This document shows positions 32,577-44,089 of a stretch of DNA of 64,000 bases, one piece after another (positions within the stretch are counted from its first letter, which is position 1; each line of letters opens with the position of its first letter). A program made the position numbers and the translations under genes. The notes beneath the pieces are model-generated. The model searched no databases, was not told the DNA's origin, and saw nothing but the letters and a program-made list of their open reading frames with translations. Source of the stretch: Nepenthes gracilis (Eukaryota; Streptophyta; Magnoliopsida; Caryophyllales; Nepenthaceae); contig BSYO01000022.1 of NCBI GenBank assembly GCA_033239525.1, forward strand, positions 7,149,947-7,213,946. The letters are read 5' to 3'.

Positions 32577-33454
32577 TGGTATCAGAGACCTACCTAGATT
32601 ATTGACCCTATTAATTAGATACATTCAAATCAATCTTATTTATTTTTTTCTACTTTAATGGGAGTAATTATATATATTGAAAGATTTATATGAAAGTGTT
32701 TCTGAAATCAATAGACATACAATCTAGATAGTACTCAATTCAAGTGGACAACATGGAAGAGTACAACCACTAATGAAACTAAAATCTTATTTTTGTAAAT
32801 TAAGGAGGAATCAAATATACGTAACTAAAATAGAAAGAATTTACATACTATTTTATATCTATTTTTTCATAATAGTTTAAAGGTATATCCAGGAGTCAAA
32901 ACTCAAAGGAAGCATGACAATCCTAGAAATCACTCATGACATTCCAAAATGGCTAAGAAATCTAAATAATAAATGCTCATTACTAAATTTGAAAAAAATT
33001 GAATGAAAAAAGATGAGATTTTTGATCAATTCTATATAAATTAAATGACTTTATTAATTTCATATTTAATCTTGATGAATCAATTATATAAAACCATATT
33101 ATTTTTAACTTGTGAGATTTCTTTTCAAATGATTTAGACTTAATGTCATATTCATAGAAAAGATGGCAGAGACTTAAAAAATAAAAAATATGAAAAAATT
33201 TACTATCATAAATATCATCCCTTTGGCTATACTCAAATTGAATGTCTAAATTTCAGAAGATTAAAAAGAAAAGTTATAAATGCTATACTAACTAATTATG
33301 AAGAAGATGAGAATAATAATGAAAAATCTTTGAAAGAAGATGAGATCAATTATATAATATTTAAAACATTTTTCATTAGTTGTGATAAAAATATTAGTGA
33401 ACAACTTGAATAATTTAAATAATTTCAAGATGAATCTGATAATGAATTTGCAAA
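32577..33454 (+). pseudogene. Copia primer site and gag remnant, tandem copy 1
   Basis: TGGTATCAGAGAC (32577-32589) is the initiator tRNA-Met primer-binding site of copia elements. Downstream, degenerate gag is recognisable by its knuckle region (YYHKYHPFGYTQIEC, followed by LKRKVINAILTNYEED). Three of the four expected metal ligands are changed (C to Y twice, H to Y once), all by transitions. Stops break the frame elsewhere. The copy ends where tandem unit 2 begins. Confidence 0.7.
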
Positions 33455-36400
33455 CCCTCCGCCCATCTAAAGGCCAGCGGCTTTTCGCCGTCAGGAGGCT
33501 TTCAACCCTCCTCTAGTCTAGAGGCCATCAGCCTTCTGCCACCAGGAGGCTCTCAACCCTACGCTCGTCCGAAGGCCAGTAGCATTCCTCCGCCAGGAGG
33601 CTCTCACCCTCCTTCCTTCCGGAGGCTCTCTGCCCTCCGTCCTGAAGTTAGGAGTTGTCAGTCCCAAGAGCCATTTGTCCTGGAGCCATGAGACCTCCGT
33701 TCCGAAGACAAGAGCCCTCCGTCCTAGGAGTCCTCCATCCCAGAGACAGAATCCTTCCATCCCGGGAGTCATTTGCCTCCGAGCCAGGAGCCCTCTGGCC
33801 TAGAGCAACGAGCCCTCCGTCCTAGAGCCACGATCCCTCCATTCTGGAGCTAGAAGCTCGCTGTCCAATAGTCAACCCTTCACTCAGGTAACTAGAACGT
33901 TGACTCATCAGTGCCAAGTTAGTTCTTCTCCTCTATGCCGCCCCTCTGTGGGCGCACCTCTAAGCCGCCCTCCGTGGGCGCATCTTCAAGCCGACTTCCA
34001 CGAGCGCACCTTTAAGTCGCCCTCCACGGATGCACCTCTAAACTACCTATTTGCTGAGCGCACCCTTAGGCCGCTCTCCGTAGGGGCACCTCTAAGCCGC
34101 CCTCCGTGAGCGCACCTCTAAGCTGCCCTACACTGAGCGCACCTCTATGCCGCCCCTCCATCAGGCGCACCTCTAAACCGCCCTTCGCGGGCGCAACTCT
34201 AAGCCGCCCTCTACAAGCGCATCTCTAAGCCGCCCTCTTCAAGGGCACCTCTAAGCTACTCCTCTATCAAGCGCACCTCTAAACCGCCCTCTACAAGCGC
34301 ACATCTAAGCCGGCCCTCTATTGAGAGCACCTCTAAACCGTCCTTCTATCAGGTGCACCTTTAAATCGCTCTCTGCAGGCGCTCCTGAAAACTATCCCTC
34401 TGCCAGGTACACCTCTAAACCCCCCTCTTTCGAGCCCATCCAAATGCTCCCTCGCTATATGCACATATGTATTCATCGTATTCTCCTAATATCTTTCTAT
34501 TCTCTAATGAAGATTTCTTGCTTGAGCGTTAGAGGATATACGGTAGAAGCAATTTTCATCGTCCTCTAAACTCTTATTTATAGTTTGTGGTGTACAAGTT
34601 TCAGGTTAATAGCGATGGAGACCGAACCCGCTCCAATTCGATTCGCAGCGGAAGAATGGAAGACTCTCTAAACCGTACAACTCGAAAACCATAGACGCAT
34701 CAAATTTATATCTATATTTAATAATTTTAATATAAACAAGTATACAAGTAAATATATAAATAATATTACTATTAGATTTAAATTCTAAAAAGTGGCTTAG
34801 TATGCAAAATGGGCCAGCCCATTCCAGTAATTTGGCCCAAAGATAGCCGCGCACAAGTGTGGTTCTTAGAGCTCCACCGAATTGGGAATAGGACGTGCCT
34901 CATCAGGATTGAGGGGTTTGTTTTTTCAATTTAAATCATATTTTAACTTTTTTATTTTATAAAAAAAATTTCAAACTACTTAAAATATCCAAAAAGCTTT
35001 TAGTAGAGAGATGAATAGAGGTACCTAAATCTTAATAAGTGTGATTTTATTAACCTCATAAATATATAAGATTTTGCTGTGATTTTTTAAAAGTCGGGCA
35101 TCATTTCCATATGAAGATAATTCAGTTTTATTTTAATTTTTTTTAATGAAATATTTATATTACATACATAATATATATGTTCATTTTATAGTATACATAC
35201 ATATATTAAAAATTCAGAAAATTGGATGATTAGAGAGTTAGACAAACCAATATATAAAAGTTAGATTGTGAAAAAATAATAATCATATGGCAGCGTAATG
35301 TCGACCGTAGACAATAAAAGAGAAATTATATAAAATTAAAGGAGTTAAAAAGTTAGAGTGTCAGATATATGTTAAATAAATATTTAATTATACAAAAATT
35401 AAATTATAGAAAAGTAAATATCCATATGGCGGGGCAATACCAACCATAGGTAAAATATAAAAGACTTAAAAAGTTAAAAAAGACTAACAAAAATTATATT
35501 AAAATTAAATATTCGTACTCTATATACAATATAGAGTAATACATAGGAGCAACATGAATTGAAAGATTATATATTGATATATTTCATAACTATGTAAATA
35601 GGTGATTTGGAGAATTCTCAAACATCAATAAAAACGAATATCAAATATGTACCTATTCTTCACAAATGTGGTTTCTCATAAGTTCCAATCTGATCTATAC
35701 CCGATCCATGAATGTGCATATTTTGTTCAGAATATTCGTCTAATATGTATCCGAATTGCACATAAGTACAATTTATCTAAAATGTTCGCACATAATTTGT
35801 GCCTGAACCTCATATGAGTGGATTTATCTAAAATATTTGCACCTAATATATGCTTTAATTATGCATGTATGTTAGGGTGTGACCCTCCTACCGGTACCTT
35901 TGTGCATAATGTACACCCATTCAGCGCACCTACATTAGAATACTTTTTCTTATAAATCGTCACATATTTTTAATCTAATTTCTAACCCTCTCTATATTCG
36001 TATCTCTTCTATTTATTATTGATAAATACACTGAATGAGAAAAATAACCACAACCCTAAAGTTTTCGTTATTTAATTTAAAAGGATATACTTTATTTAAG
36101 AAAACTAAAACTATATTCTTGACATAAATTATAAAGATTTTTTTACTGAATTATTATTTTTATTATTTACACACTTAACTCCAATCTACAAACCTTTGTT
36201 GATACATTGGTGGCATGGACATTATGATCCAATGGTATGTAAAAATTTAACAGTAAGTGAAATAAGTTTGATAAAAAGATAAAAAGGTATTAGATTCTAC
36301 CAATAAAATGACCTTATAAGCAAATATAAGGGGTTTATTAGTTAGGGTCATAAATCGAGAATAATTGCTTAAGGTCTAGTACATCTATACGATCATAACT

Positions 36401-37538
36401 ATAAGTTGACTTTCATATTGTATTATTTTTATTTATTGGAGAAGTTTAAAGAATTTTATTCGATAATTATTAGTTATTGATTATTATTAAAATTAGTGTG
36501 TTATTTTTTATTATTTTAGATTTATCTTAGCGATATACTTATCTATAACAATTAATTTAAATTTATATCTAGTAAAGAATATACATATTCGTATACTTTG
36601 CTTTTGCTTGTTTAAATGGTCCAAATGAATCGATATTAGGAATCCTTTAGTTCTCTTAAGTGGTATCAGAGACCTACCTAGATTATTGACCCTATTAATT
36701 AGATGCTTTCAAATCAATCTTATCCATTTTTTTCTACTTTAATGGGAGTAATTATGTATATTGAAAGATTTATATGAGAGTGTTTATGAAATCAATAGAT
36801 ATGCAATCTAGATAGTACTCAATTCAAGTGGACAGCACGAAAGAGTACAACCATTAATGAAACTAAAATTTAATTTTTGTGAATTAAGGAGGAATCAAAT
36901 GTACGTAACTAAAATAGAAAGAATTTACATACTATTTTATATCTATTTTTTCATAATAGTTTAAAGGTATATCCAGGTGTCAAAACTCAAAGGAAGCATG
37001 ACAATCCTAGAAATCACTCATGACATTCCAAAATGGCTAAGAAATCTAAATAATAAATACTCATTACTAAATTTGAAAAAAATTGAATGAAAAAAGATGA
37101 GATTTTTGATCAATTCTATATAAATTAAATGACCTTATTAATTTCATATTTAATCTTGATGAATCAATTATATAAAACCATATTATTTTTAACTCATGAG
37201 ATTTCTTTTCAAATGATTTAGACTTAATGTCATATTCATAGAAAAGATGGCAGAGACTTAAAGAATAAAAAATATAAAAAAATTTACTATCATGAATATC
37301 ATCCCTTTGGCTATACTCAAATTGAATGTCTAAATTTCAGAAGATTAAAAAGAAAAGTTATAAATGCTATACTAACTAATTATGAAGAAGATGAGAATAA
37401 TAATGAAAAATCTTTGAAAGAAGATGAGATCAATTATATAATATTTAAAACATTTTTCATTAGTTGTGATAAAAATATTAGTGAACAACTTGAATAATTT
37501 AAATAATTTCAAGATGAATCTGATAATGAATTTGCAAA
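33455..37538 (+). repeat. Tandem unit 2 (about 4.1 kb, uninterrupted)
   Basis: The intact reference copy of the triplicated segment: distal solo LTR with minisatellites (33455-34690), AT-rich segment (to about 36258), copia LTR region, primer site and gag remnant (to 37538). It preserves the empty sites of both later insertions: GTGAAATAAGTTTG near 36257 for element B and AGTAGCATTCCTCCG near 33575 for element D. Confidence 0.92.
36661..37538 (+). pseudogene. Copia primer site and gag remnant, tandem copy 2
   Basis: Second copy of the TGGTATCAGAGAC site and the decayed gag, near-identical to copy 1 including the changed knuckle ligands. The damage therefore predates the duplications. Confidence 0.7.
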
Positions 37539-37668
37539 CCCTCCGCCCATCTAAAGGCCAGCGGCTTTTCGCCGTCAGGAGGCTTTCAACCCTCCTCTAG
37601 TCTAGAGGCCATCAGCCTTCTGCCACCGGGAGGCTCTCAACCTACGCCTCGTCCGGCTGGTGGCATTC

Positions 37669-38015
37669 TTGCAACACTTAACGGGCTCGGACGATTTTCC
37701 AGCTGCTGATGCTGGTTTCTTGTGGGAGTGAAGGGGGAAGGGGAGTACTGGGGGACGAGGGACGTAGACGAAGAACAGTAAGGGGAGGGGAAGATTCGAG
37801 AGAGAGAGAAGAAACAGATAAGAGAGAGAGAGAAATCGGGAGAGGAAGAAGAATGATGCGAAGGAGAGAGAAGAAGAGGATAAGAGCGAGAGTGAGAGAC
37901 GAACTAATTTCCTTCCTTTCTCATTGGGTTGCAACCTTACAATTATAGGAGACGGGAAATGAAACGGGTAATGGAACAAAACGGGGAACGGAAATGGAAA
38001 CGGTGCGGCGTAACA
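37669..38015 (-). repeat. Element D 3' LTR
   Basis: In minus sense it starts TGTTACGCCGC at 38015 and ends ...GTGTTGCAA at 37669, lacking the terminal CA seen in the 5' LTR. It is purine-rich on the plus strand (GAGAGAGA tracts) and aligns along its whole length with 40691-41035. Confidence 0.88.
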
Positions 38016-38019
38016 TTGC

Positions 38020-38052
38020 CCCATCCATCAAAAGAACCTTGTCCTCAATGTT
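38020..38052 (-). pseudogene. Element D relic of pol C terminus
   Basis: The minus strand reads [12 protein letters not shown] just before the polypurine tract. Plant Ty3/gypsy polyproteins often end with a related FxLEDKV motif followed by a short tail. I infer this to be the last remnant of the ancestral pol, which would mean the middle of the element was replaced. Confidence 0.45.
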
Positions 38053-38162
38053 AGACACAAAAGATAAAATTCTAAAGTATCGTGATCCATCAAGTAGCAG
38101 CAATATTTTCCCGGGTCCCATTGTCGTCTGCATTGATCGTAGCTCCACTCGTTGCCCCGGCT

Positions 38163-38465
38163 CTCCACCAGTACGACGCTAAAGCTATACACGTCGCTCT
38201 TCACATATAAATGCCCCGTGGAGACATACTCTAGAGCTGCATAGCCTTCTGTGCTCATCACCCTCATCGAGACAGAAGACGGACTAGCAGAGGGGCCAAG
38301 TTTTGCTAAACCGAAGTCCGAGATTTTGGCATTGTAGGTCCCACCTAGGAGGGTGTTAGAGGTCTTGATGTCTCGGTCTGTGACTCGGCCATCTAATGTG
38401 TGTAAGAAGGCAAAGCCTCGGGCAGCTCCAATTGCAATTTTAAGCCCTAAATCCCATAGTAGTGG
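38163..38465 (-). pseudogene. Captured receptor-like cytoplasmic kinase fragment
   Basis: Residues about 75-175 of a 219-codon minus-strand frame (38028-38687). It contains [31 protein letters not shown] (catalytic loop, first position changed), [14 protein letters not shown] (DFG intact), [13 protein letters not shown] (APE changed to ALE) and [13 protein letters not shown]. This is the C-lobe core (subdomains VIb to IX) of a plant receptor-like cytoplasmic kinase of the PBS1/BIK1-like class. The N-lobe with the glycine loop and the catalytic lysine is absent, so it cannot be an active kinase. No intron interrupts it. The preceding 74 residues (ending [15 protein letters not shown]) are of unknown origin. 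Confidence 0.8.
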
Positions 38466-38728
38466 CTGTATAGTCTCTCTTTTCCCACCGCCGAAGCAGA
38501 ATTCCAACGAATCACCACACGCTGGAGCAGTTTGCTGGCTAAGATATTGGGAAATGGCTTCCAAGAATTCTTCCTTTGATAGTGACATGTTTTCCAGAAT
38601 GTTCTTCAATATAAGCCCAAGCTGGATTCCCTGAGAAACAAGCAGGGAGGAGAAATCCTTAACTACCTTCCCGATCACACAGATCAATTACCATTGCATT
38701 CAAAGGGAAGTCCGCAATTCCATTCCTC

Positions 38729-39199
38729 TCAAAAAAGATAAGCTGCGAGAATATGAAGCCCAAAGCGATCAAAGAGTAAAGAGAGGGCTTTGGCTGCTGG
38801 ACTCTTCATTAGCAAAATCAATAGAAAGGTAGAGAAACTCGACAACCTGCTCGTATTGCAAGGATTCATAATCATCGGTGTATCATAAGCGGTTTCTTTG
38901 CAAATAGAAGAGGATGAGGACTCTTCTTTATGAAATGATTTAACCTTCACTGTGCCACCATATCTCCATACTCCAATCCCACCTGCTTGCTTCCACTCGT
39001 AGTAACCTTTTAGACAATGAATGCAGTCCACAACTTTACTTGAAGAGCCCCCCTTTAAAGTTGTGAAAAAAAACTCGCCAGGGGCTAGTTGCAGAAATCG
39101 AACACCTTGCTCTTTAACAGGAGATTCTAGAAGCATTATCAATTCTTTAGAGAATGCAAAACATCCCAAAATCATAGCTCCATCAGCCAAAATTGGCAC
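38729..39199 (-). pseudogene. Element D unknown frame 2 (possible second captured fragment)
   Basis: A 156-codon minus-strand frame containing [39 protein letters not shown] and [21 protein letters not shown] do not recognise the family. The [12 protein letters not shown] stretch and even residue use suggest a real coding ancestor. It is separated from the frame at 39240-40145 by a frameshift or stop, and may have been continuous with it. Confidence 0.4.
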
Positions 39200-39239
39200 A
39201 ATTGCTCTCTGGCCGCTTCTTCAAGATGATCAAAGATGC

Positions 39240-40145
39240 TCATCTCTTTATCATCGGAAGGAGCTCTCTACTAGGATATAGAAAATCATAAACAGCACTT
39301 CGCTCATTTTTTTGGTCAGCATTCCATAAATCGCCTGAGCCATTAACCAAATCTATGTCATCAAGTGGGCTCAATTCCTGCCCGTTGCCATCAAATGGTT
39401 GCTGTTTCTTAGGCCAAACATCAATTGCCTGAGGTTCTGGATCCAAGAAAACAGTTCCATGTTTCTCCTCACCCCCATCAGTTCCTTCAATATCTTCATT
39501 ATCTAACGAAGAAGTCTGAGGTACTCTGGCAAGGCTAACATTGTTTGTCCCATTCTCCACCAGTTGCGCAAGGGCCACAGCCTCCAGGAAGACATCCTGG
39601 TGGGATGTCTCCAGGGATTTGGGGTTTAGATTGGCCGAATTGGCGGAGGAAGGAACTGGAAGTATTTTCATCTCCAGATTATTTACAGGATGGAGCAAAG
39701 GAGCCATACCTCGAAACAGTACAGGAGCCTCACTTTTCTTATTTTCCAACTTAGCATCCGGTTGAACAAAAGCATCAATAGACAATAGTGGAGGTTTACC
39801 TTTGTTGTGGGACACCGCGTCACTGGTATGGTCTACAACCAAGGCTGTAAGGTCCGAATCGTTCAACCCTTGCAATGTCGGGTTAGGAACGGGTACAGAG
39901 GCCTTGCTCAGGTCTGTAGCCGTCTGAAGACAACCGCCGGACACGTTCTCAGAATCCATAATTGTTGCAACCTTTGGACAATTTTGAGTGAAGAACTTGG
40001 TAAGGGAGGCAGGCATGATCTGTGAAGGACTTGAAAAGCTGTGTGGTGGAGGAAGCATGGGCTTTAATGTGATCGGTGGCTCTTCGAATTGGAAATCAGG
40101 AGTCGCATGTGGATGGGGTTTCTCGTTTCGAATCAGAGGCGGCAA
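39240..40145 (-). CDS. Element D hypothetical protein, 301 codons
   Basis: The longest minus-strand frame of the window. It is acidic and serine/proline-rich, with predicted disordered character (PPITLKPMLPPPHSFSSPSQ near the start; an acidic region NEDIEGTDGGEEKHG near residue 220). There is no transmembrane segment and no catalytic motif I know. A more conserved-looking piece is LEAVALAQLVENGTNNV (residues about 185-202). The ATG at 40145 may not be the original start. The frame at 40133-40423 is similarly proline-rich and overlaps it by one frameshift, and upstream lies the MADG gag-like start at 40666. One long protein from 40666 to 39240 with two frameshifts is therefore likely. Function unknown. 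Confidence 0.5.
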   Translation of the reverse strand: MPPLIRNEKPHPHATPDFQFEEPPITLKPMLPPPHSFSSPSQIMPASLTKFFTQNCPKVATIMDSENVSGGCLQTATDLSKASVPVPNPTLQGLNDSDLTALVVDHTSDAVSHNKGKPPLLSIDAFVQPDAKLENKKSEAPVLFRGMAPLLHPVNNLEMKILPVPSSANSANLNPKSLETSHQDVFLEAVALAQLVENGTNNVSLARVPQTSSLDNEDIEGTDGGEEKHGTVFLDPEPQAIDVWPKKQQPFDGNGQELSPLDDIDLVNGSGDLWNADQKNERSAVYDFLYPSRELLPMIKR

Positions 40146-40419
40146 AGGCTCAGTGATGGAGGTTGGCGCCTTTCGGTGTTGGAAACCACAACCACCGGTG
40201 AGTTTGCGAGTAAAGGGGAATTAGCGAAGGTGGGAGCCGAATGCGGTGATGAAGTTGAAGTCGACGGGAAAGCAGGGACGATTATTTGAGGAACTGGTGG
40301 TGGTACAGAACACACGATGGATGACATTTCCGGTTGGTGAGAGTGACGGTACGAAACAATCGGTGTAACTGGTAGAACGGGTGGAGGAGAAGTAGAAGAA
40401 ATCACAGAAGGTGAAGAGG

Positions 40420-40666
40420 TCACTGACCGTTTAATGTTGCGCTCGAGTCGGTGGAGTGGCGGTACAGCCGTCTACAACTCGTGGAACTCCTTCGTCTTTT
40501 CTGGTAAGCTAGGGATTGGAGTAGGTAATAGGGGGAAATTTGGAGAAGGTGAAGTCTGGCGATCGAGGCGAACAAGAATTTGGCGTATAATTGAGCGTAT
40601 ATCCTGCGTGATGCTGGCGATGGACTCCTCGTGAGCCCCGTTCCTCGTCTGCATCCCGTCCGCCAT
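40420..40666 (-). pseudogene. Element D gag-like N terminus
   Basis: ATG at 40666 starts MADGMQTRNGAHEESIASIT, about 30 bases after the primer region. This is the position and style of gag in plant Ty3/gypsy elements (MADGTR-type starts). A frameshift after KTKEFHEL ends the frame at 40472, and the reading appears to continue in the proline-rich frame at 40423-40133. Confidence 0.55.
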
Positions 40667-40672
40667 TTCGTC

Positions 40673-40690
40673 TCAATGAGAGCACCAATT
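40673..40690 (-). other. Element D primer-binding region
   Basis: On the minus strand, directly after the LTR end (TTGCAACA), the sequence is AATTGGTGCTCTCATTGAG. TTGGTGCTTTCATTGAGAG-like sequence is common next to the LTR in plant retroelements. The tRNA was not identified. Confidence 0.55.
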
Positions 40691-41035
40691 TGTTGCAACC
40701 GCAACGGGCTCGAACGATTTTCCACTCGCGATCTTTGGTTTCTTGTGGGAGTGAAGGGGAAGGGGAGTTACGGGGACGAGGGCGTGGACGAAGAACAAGA
40801 TGGGGAGGAAGATTCGAGAGAGAGAGAAGAACAGAGAGAGAGAGAGAGAGAATCGGGAGAGGGAGAAGAACAGACGAAGGAGAGAGAAGAATGTGACAAG
40901 AGAGAGTGAGAGACGAACTAATTTCCATCCTTTCTCATTGGGTTGCAACCTTACAATTATAGGAGACGGAAACGGAAAACGGGTAATGGAACAAAAACGG
41001 GAACGGGAAATGGAAACGCAGTACGCGTAATAACA
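40691..41035 (-). repeat. Element D 5' LTR
   Basis: In minus sense it runs from TGTTATTACGCG (41035) to GGTTGCAACA (40691). It is 345 bases, purine-rich on the plus strand, and aligns with the 3' LTR with scattered differences, so D is fairly young. Confidence 0.88.
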
Positions 41036-44000
41036 CATTCCTCCGCCTGAGAGGCTCTCACCTCCTTCCTTCCGGAGGCTCTGCGCCCTCCATCCCGTTA
41101 GGAGTTGTCGATCCCAAGAGCCATTTGTCCGGAGCCATGAGACCTCCGTTCAAGACAAAGAGCCCTCCGTCCTAGGAGTCCTCCATCCCGAGAGATGTAA
41201 TCCTTCCATCCCGGGAGTCATTTGCCTCCGAGCCGGGGCCCTGCGGCCTAGAGCAACGAGCCCTCCGTCCTAGAGCCACGATCCTCCATTCTGGAGCTAG
41301 AAGCTCATTGTCCAATAGTCAACCCTTCTCACCGAGTAACTAGAACGTTGACTCATCGGTGCAGTTAGTTCTTCTCCTCTATGCCGCCCCTGCGTGGGCG
41401 CACCTCTAAGCCGCCTCCGTGGGCGCATCTTGCCGCCTTCCACGAGCGCACCTTTAAGCCGCCCTCACGGATGCACCTCTAAACTACCTATTTGCCGAGT
41501 GCACCCTTAGGCCGCTCTCCGTGAGGGCACCTCTAAGCGACCCTCCGTGAGCGCACCTCTAGGCCGCCCCTACACCAGCGCACCTCTGTGCCGCCTCCAT
41601 CCATCGCGCACCTCTAAACCCGCCCTTCGCGGGCGCAACTCTAAGCCGCCCTCTACAAGCGCATCTCTAAGCCGCCCTCTTCAAGGGCACCTCTAAGCTA
41701 CTCCTCTATCAAGCGCACCTCTAAACCGCCCTCTACAAGCGCACCTCTAAGCCGGCCCTCTATTGAGAGCACCTCTAAACCGTCCTTCTATCAGGTGCAC
41801 CTTTAAACCGCTCTCTGCAGGCGCTCCTGAAAACTGTCCCTCTGCCGGGTACACCTCTAAACCCCCCTCTTTCGAGCCCATCCAAATGCTCCCTCGCTAT
41901 ATGCACATATGTATTAATCGTATTCTCCTAATATCTTTCTATTCTCTAATGAAGATTTCTTGCTTGAGCGTTAGAGGATATACGGTAGAAGCAATTTTCG
42001 TCGTCCTCTAAACTCTTATTTATAGTTTGTGGTGTATAAGTTTAGGTTAATAGCGATGGAGACCGAACCCGCTCAATTCGATTCGCGGCGGAAGAATGGA
42101 AGACTCTCTAAACCGTACAACTCGAAGACCATAGACGCATCAAATTTATATCTATATTTAATAATTTTAATATAAATAAGTATACAAGTAAATATATAAA
42201 TAATATTACTATTAGATTTAAATTCTAAAAAGTGGCTTAGTATGCAAAATGGGCCAGCCCATTCCAGTAATTTGGCCCAAAGATAGCCGCGCACAAGTGT
42301 GGTTCTTAGAGCTCCACCGAATTGGGAATAGGACGTGCCTCATCAGGATTGAGGGGTTTGTTTTTTCAATTTAAATCATATTTTAACTTTTTATTTTATA
42401 AAAAAATTTCAAACTACTTAAAATATCCAAAAGCTTTTAGTAGAGAGATGAATAGAGGTACCTAAATCTTAATAAGTGTGATTTTTAACCTCATAAATAT
42501 ATAAGATTTTGCTGTGATTTTTTAAAAGTCGGGCATCATTTCCATATGAAGATAATTCAGTTTTATTTTAATTTTTTTAATGAAATATTTATATTACATA
42601 CATAATATATATGTTCATTTTATAGTATACATACATATATTAAAAATTCAGAAAATTGGATGATTAGAGAGTTAGACAAACCAATATATAAAAGTTAGAT
42701 TGTGAAAAAATAATAATCATATGGCAGCGTAATGTCGACCGTAGACAATAAAAGAGAAATTATATAAAATTAAAGAGTTAAAAAGTTAGAGTGTCAGATA
42801 TATGTTAAATAAATATTTAATTATACAAAAATTAAATTATAGAAAAGTAAATATCCATATGGCGGGCAATACCAACCATAGGTAAAATATAAAAGACTTA
42901 AAAGTTAAAAAGACTAACAAAATTATATTAAAATTAAATATTAGTACTCTATATACAATATAGAGTAATACATAGGAGCAACATGAATTGAAAGATTATA
43001 TATTGATATATTTCATAACTATGTAAATAGGTGATTTGGAGAATTCTCAAACATCAATAAAAACGAATATCAAATATGTACCTATTCTTCACAAATGTGG
43101 TTTCTCATAAGTTCCAATCTGATCTATACCCGATCCATGAATGTGCATATTTTGTTCAGAATATTCTGTCTAATATGTATCCGAATTGCACATAAGTACA
43201 ATTTATCTAAAATGTTCGCACATAATTTGTGCCTGAACCTCATATGAGTGGATTTATCTAAAATATTTGCACCTAATATATGCTTTAATTATGCATGTAT
43301 GTTAGGGTGTGACCCTCCTACTCGGTACCTTTGTGCATAATGTACACCCATTCAGCGCACCTACATTAGAATACTTTTTCTTATAAATCGTCACATATTT
43401 TTAATCTAATTTCTAACCCTCTCTATATTCGTATCTCTTCTATTTATTATTGATAAATACACTGAATGAGAAAAATAACCACAACCCTAAAGTTTTCGTT
43501 ATTTAATTTAAAAGGATATACTTTATTTAAGAAAACTAAAACTATATTCTTGACATAAATTATAAAGATTTTTTTACTGAATTATTATTTTTATTATTTA
43601 CACACTTACTCCAATCTACAAACCTTTGTTGATACATTGGTGGCATGGACATTAGGATCCAATGGTATGTAAAAATTTAACAGTAAGTGAAATAAGTTTG
43701 ATAAAAAGATAAAAAGGTATTAGATTCTACCAATAAAATGACCTTATAAGCAAATATAAGGGGTTTATTAGTTAGGGTCATAAATCGAGAATAATTGCTT
43801 AAGGTCTAGTACATCTATACGATCATAACTATAAGTTGACTTTCATATTGTATTATTTTTATTTATTGGAGAAGTTTAAAGAATTTTATTCGATAATTAT
43901 TAGTTATTGATTATTATTAAAATTAGTGTGTTATTTTTATTATTTTAGATTTATCTTAGCGATATACTTATCTATAACAATTAATTTAAATTTATATCTA

Positions 44001-44089
44001 GTAAAGAATATACATATTCGTATACTTTGCTTTTGCTTGTTTAAATGGTCCAAATGAATCGATATTAGGAATCCTTTAGTTCTCTTAAG

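Larger units (their letters stand above)
18128..33454 (+). repeat. Tandem unit 1 (about 4.1 kb, split by element B)
   Basis: The unit comprises the distal part of solo LTR S (18128-19395), an AT-rich segment (19396-20963, continuing from 32178) and the 5' part of a copia element (to 33454). Element B interrupts it. Removing B and one 5-bp duplication leaves about 4113 bases. Units 2 and 3 repeat the same order. At the junction to unit 2 the sequence GCAAACC runs straight into CTCCGCCC. GCAAACCTTC is the native right end at 44967 and GCCCTCCGCCC the native left end, so they share only CC. Confidence 0.9.
37669..41035 (-). mobile_element. Element D: non-autonomous LTR element with host gene fragments
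   Basis: A 3.37-kb element flanked by CATTC (37664-37668 and 41036-41040). LTRs of about 346 bases lie at 40691-41035 (5', minus sense) and 37669-38015 (3'). Next to the 5' LTR, the minus strand reads AATTGGTGCTCTCATTGAG (primer region) and then a gag-like start MADGMQTRNG. Next to the 3' LTR it reads [12 protein letters not shown], like the last residues of pol in plant Ty3/gypsy elements, then GATGGATGGGGCAA as polypurine tract. Between these lies no pol. Instead there are a long unknown frame and a protein-kinase fragment. Tandem unit 2 shows the empty site. It must have been mobilised by another element's enzymes. Confidence 0.88.

Noticed and set aside
32577..32589. TGGTATCAGAG as part of a tRNA gene
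   Set aside because: It is the copia primer-binding site, complementary to the 3' end of initiator tRNA; no tRNA cloverleaf surrounds it.
32880..33454. Possible endogenous pararetrovirus coat-protein knuckle
   Set aside because: The primer site, the gag context and the copia integrase downstream in copy 3 identify a Ty1/copia element instead.
38028..38687. A functional protein kinase gene
   Set aside because: N-lobe, glycine loop and catalytic lysine are absent, the APE motif is changed, and the piece lies between LTRs without its own promoter.
40631..41030. Glu/Arg-rich frames in the purine-rich LTRs of element D
   Set aside because: Direct translation of GA microsatellite-like sequence; not genes.
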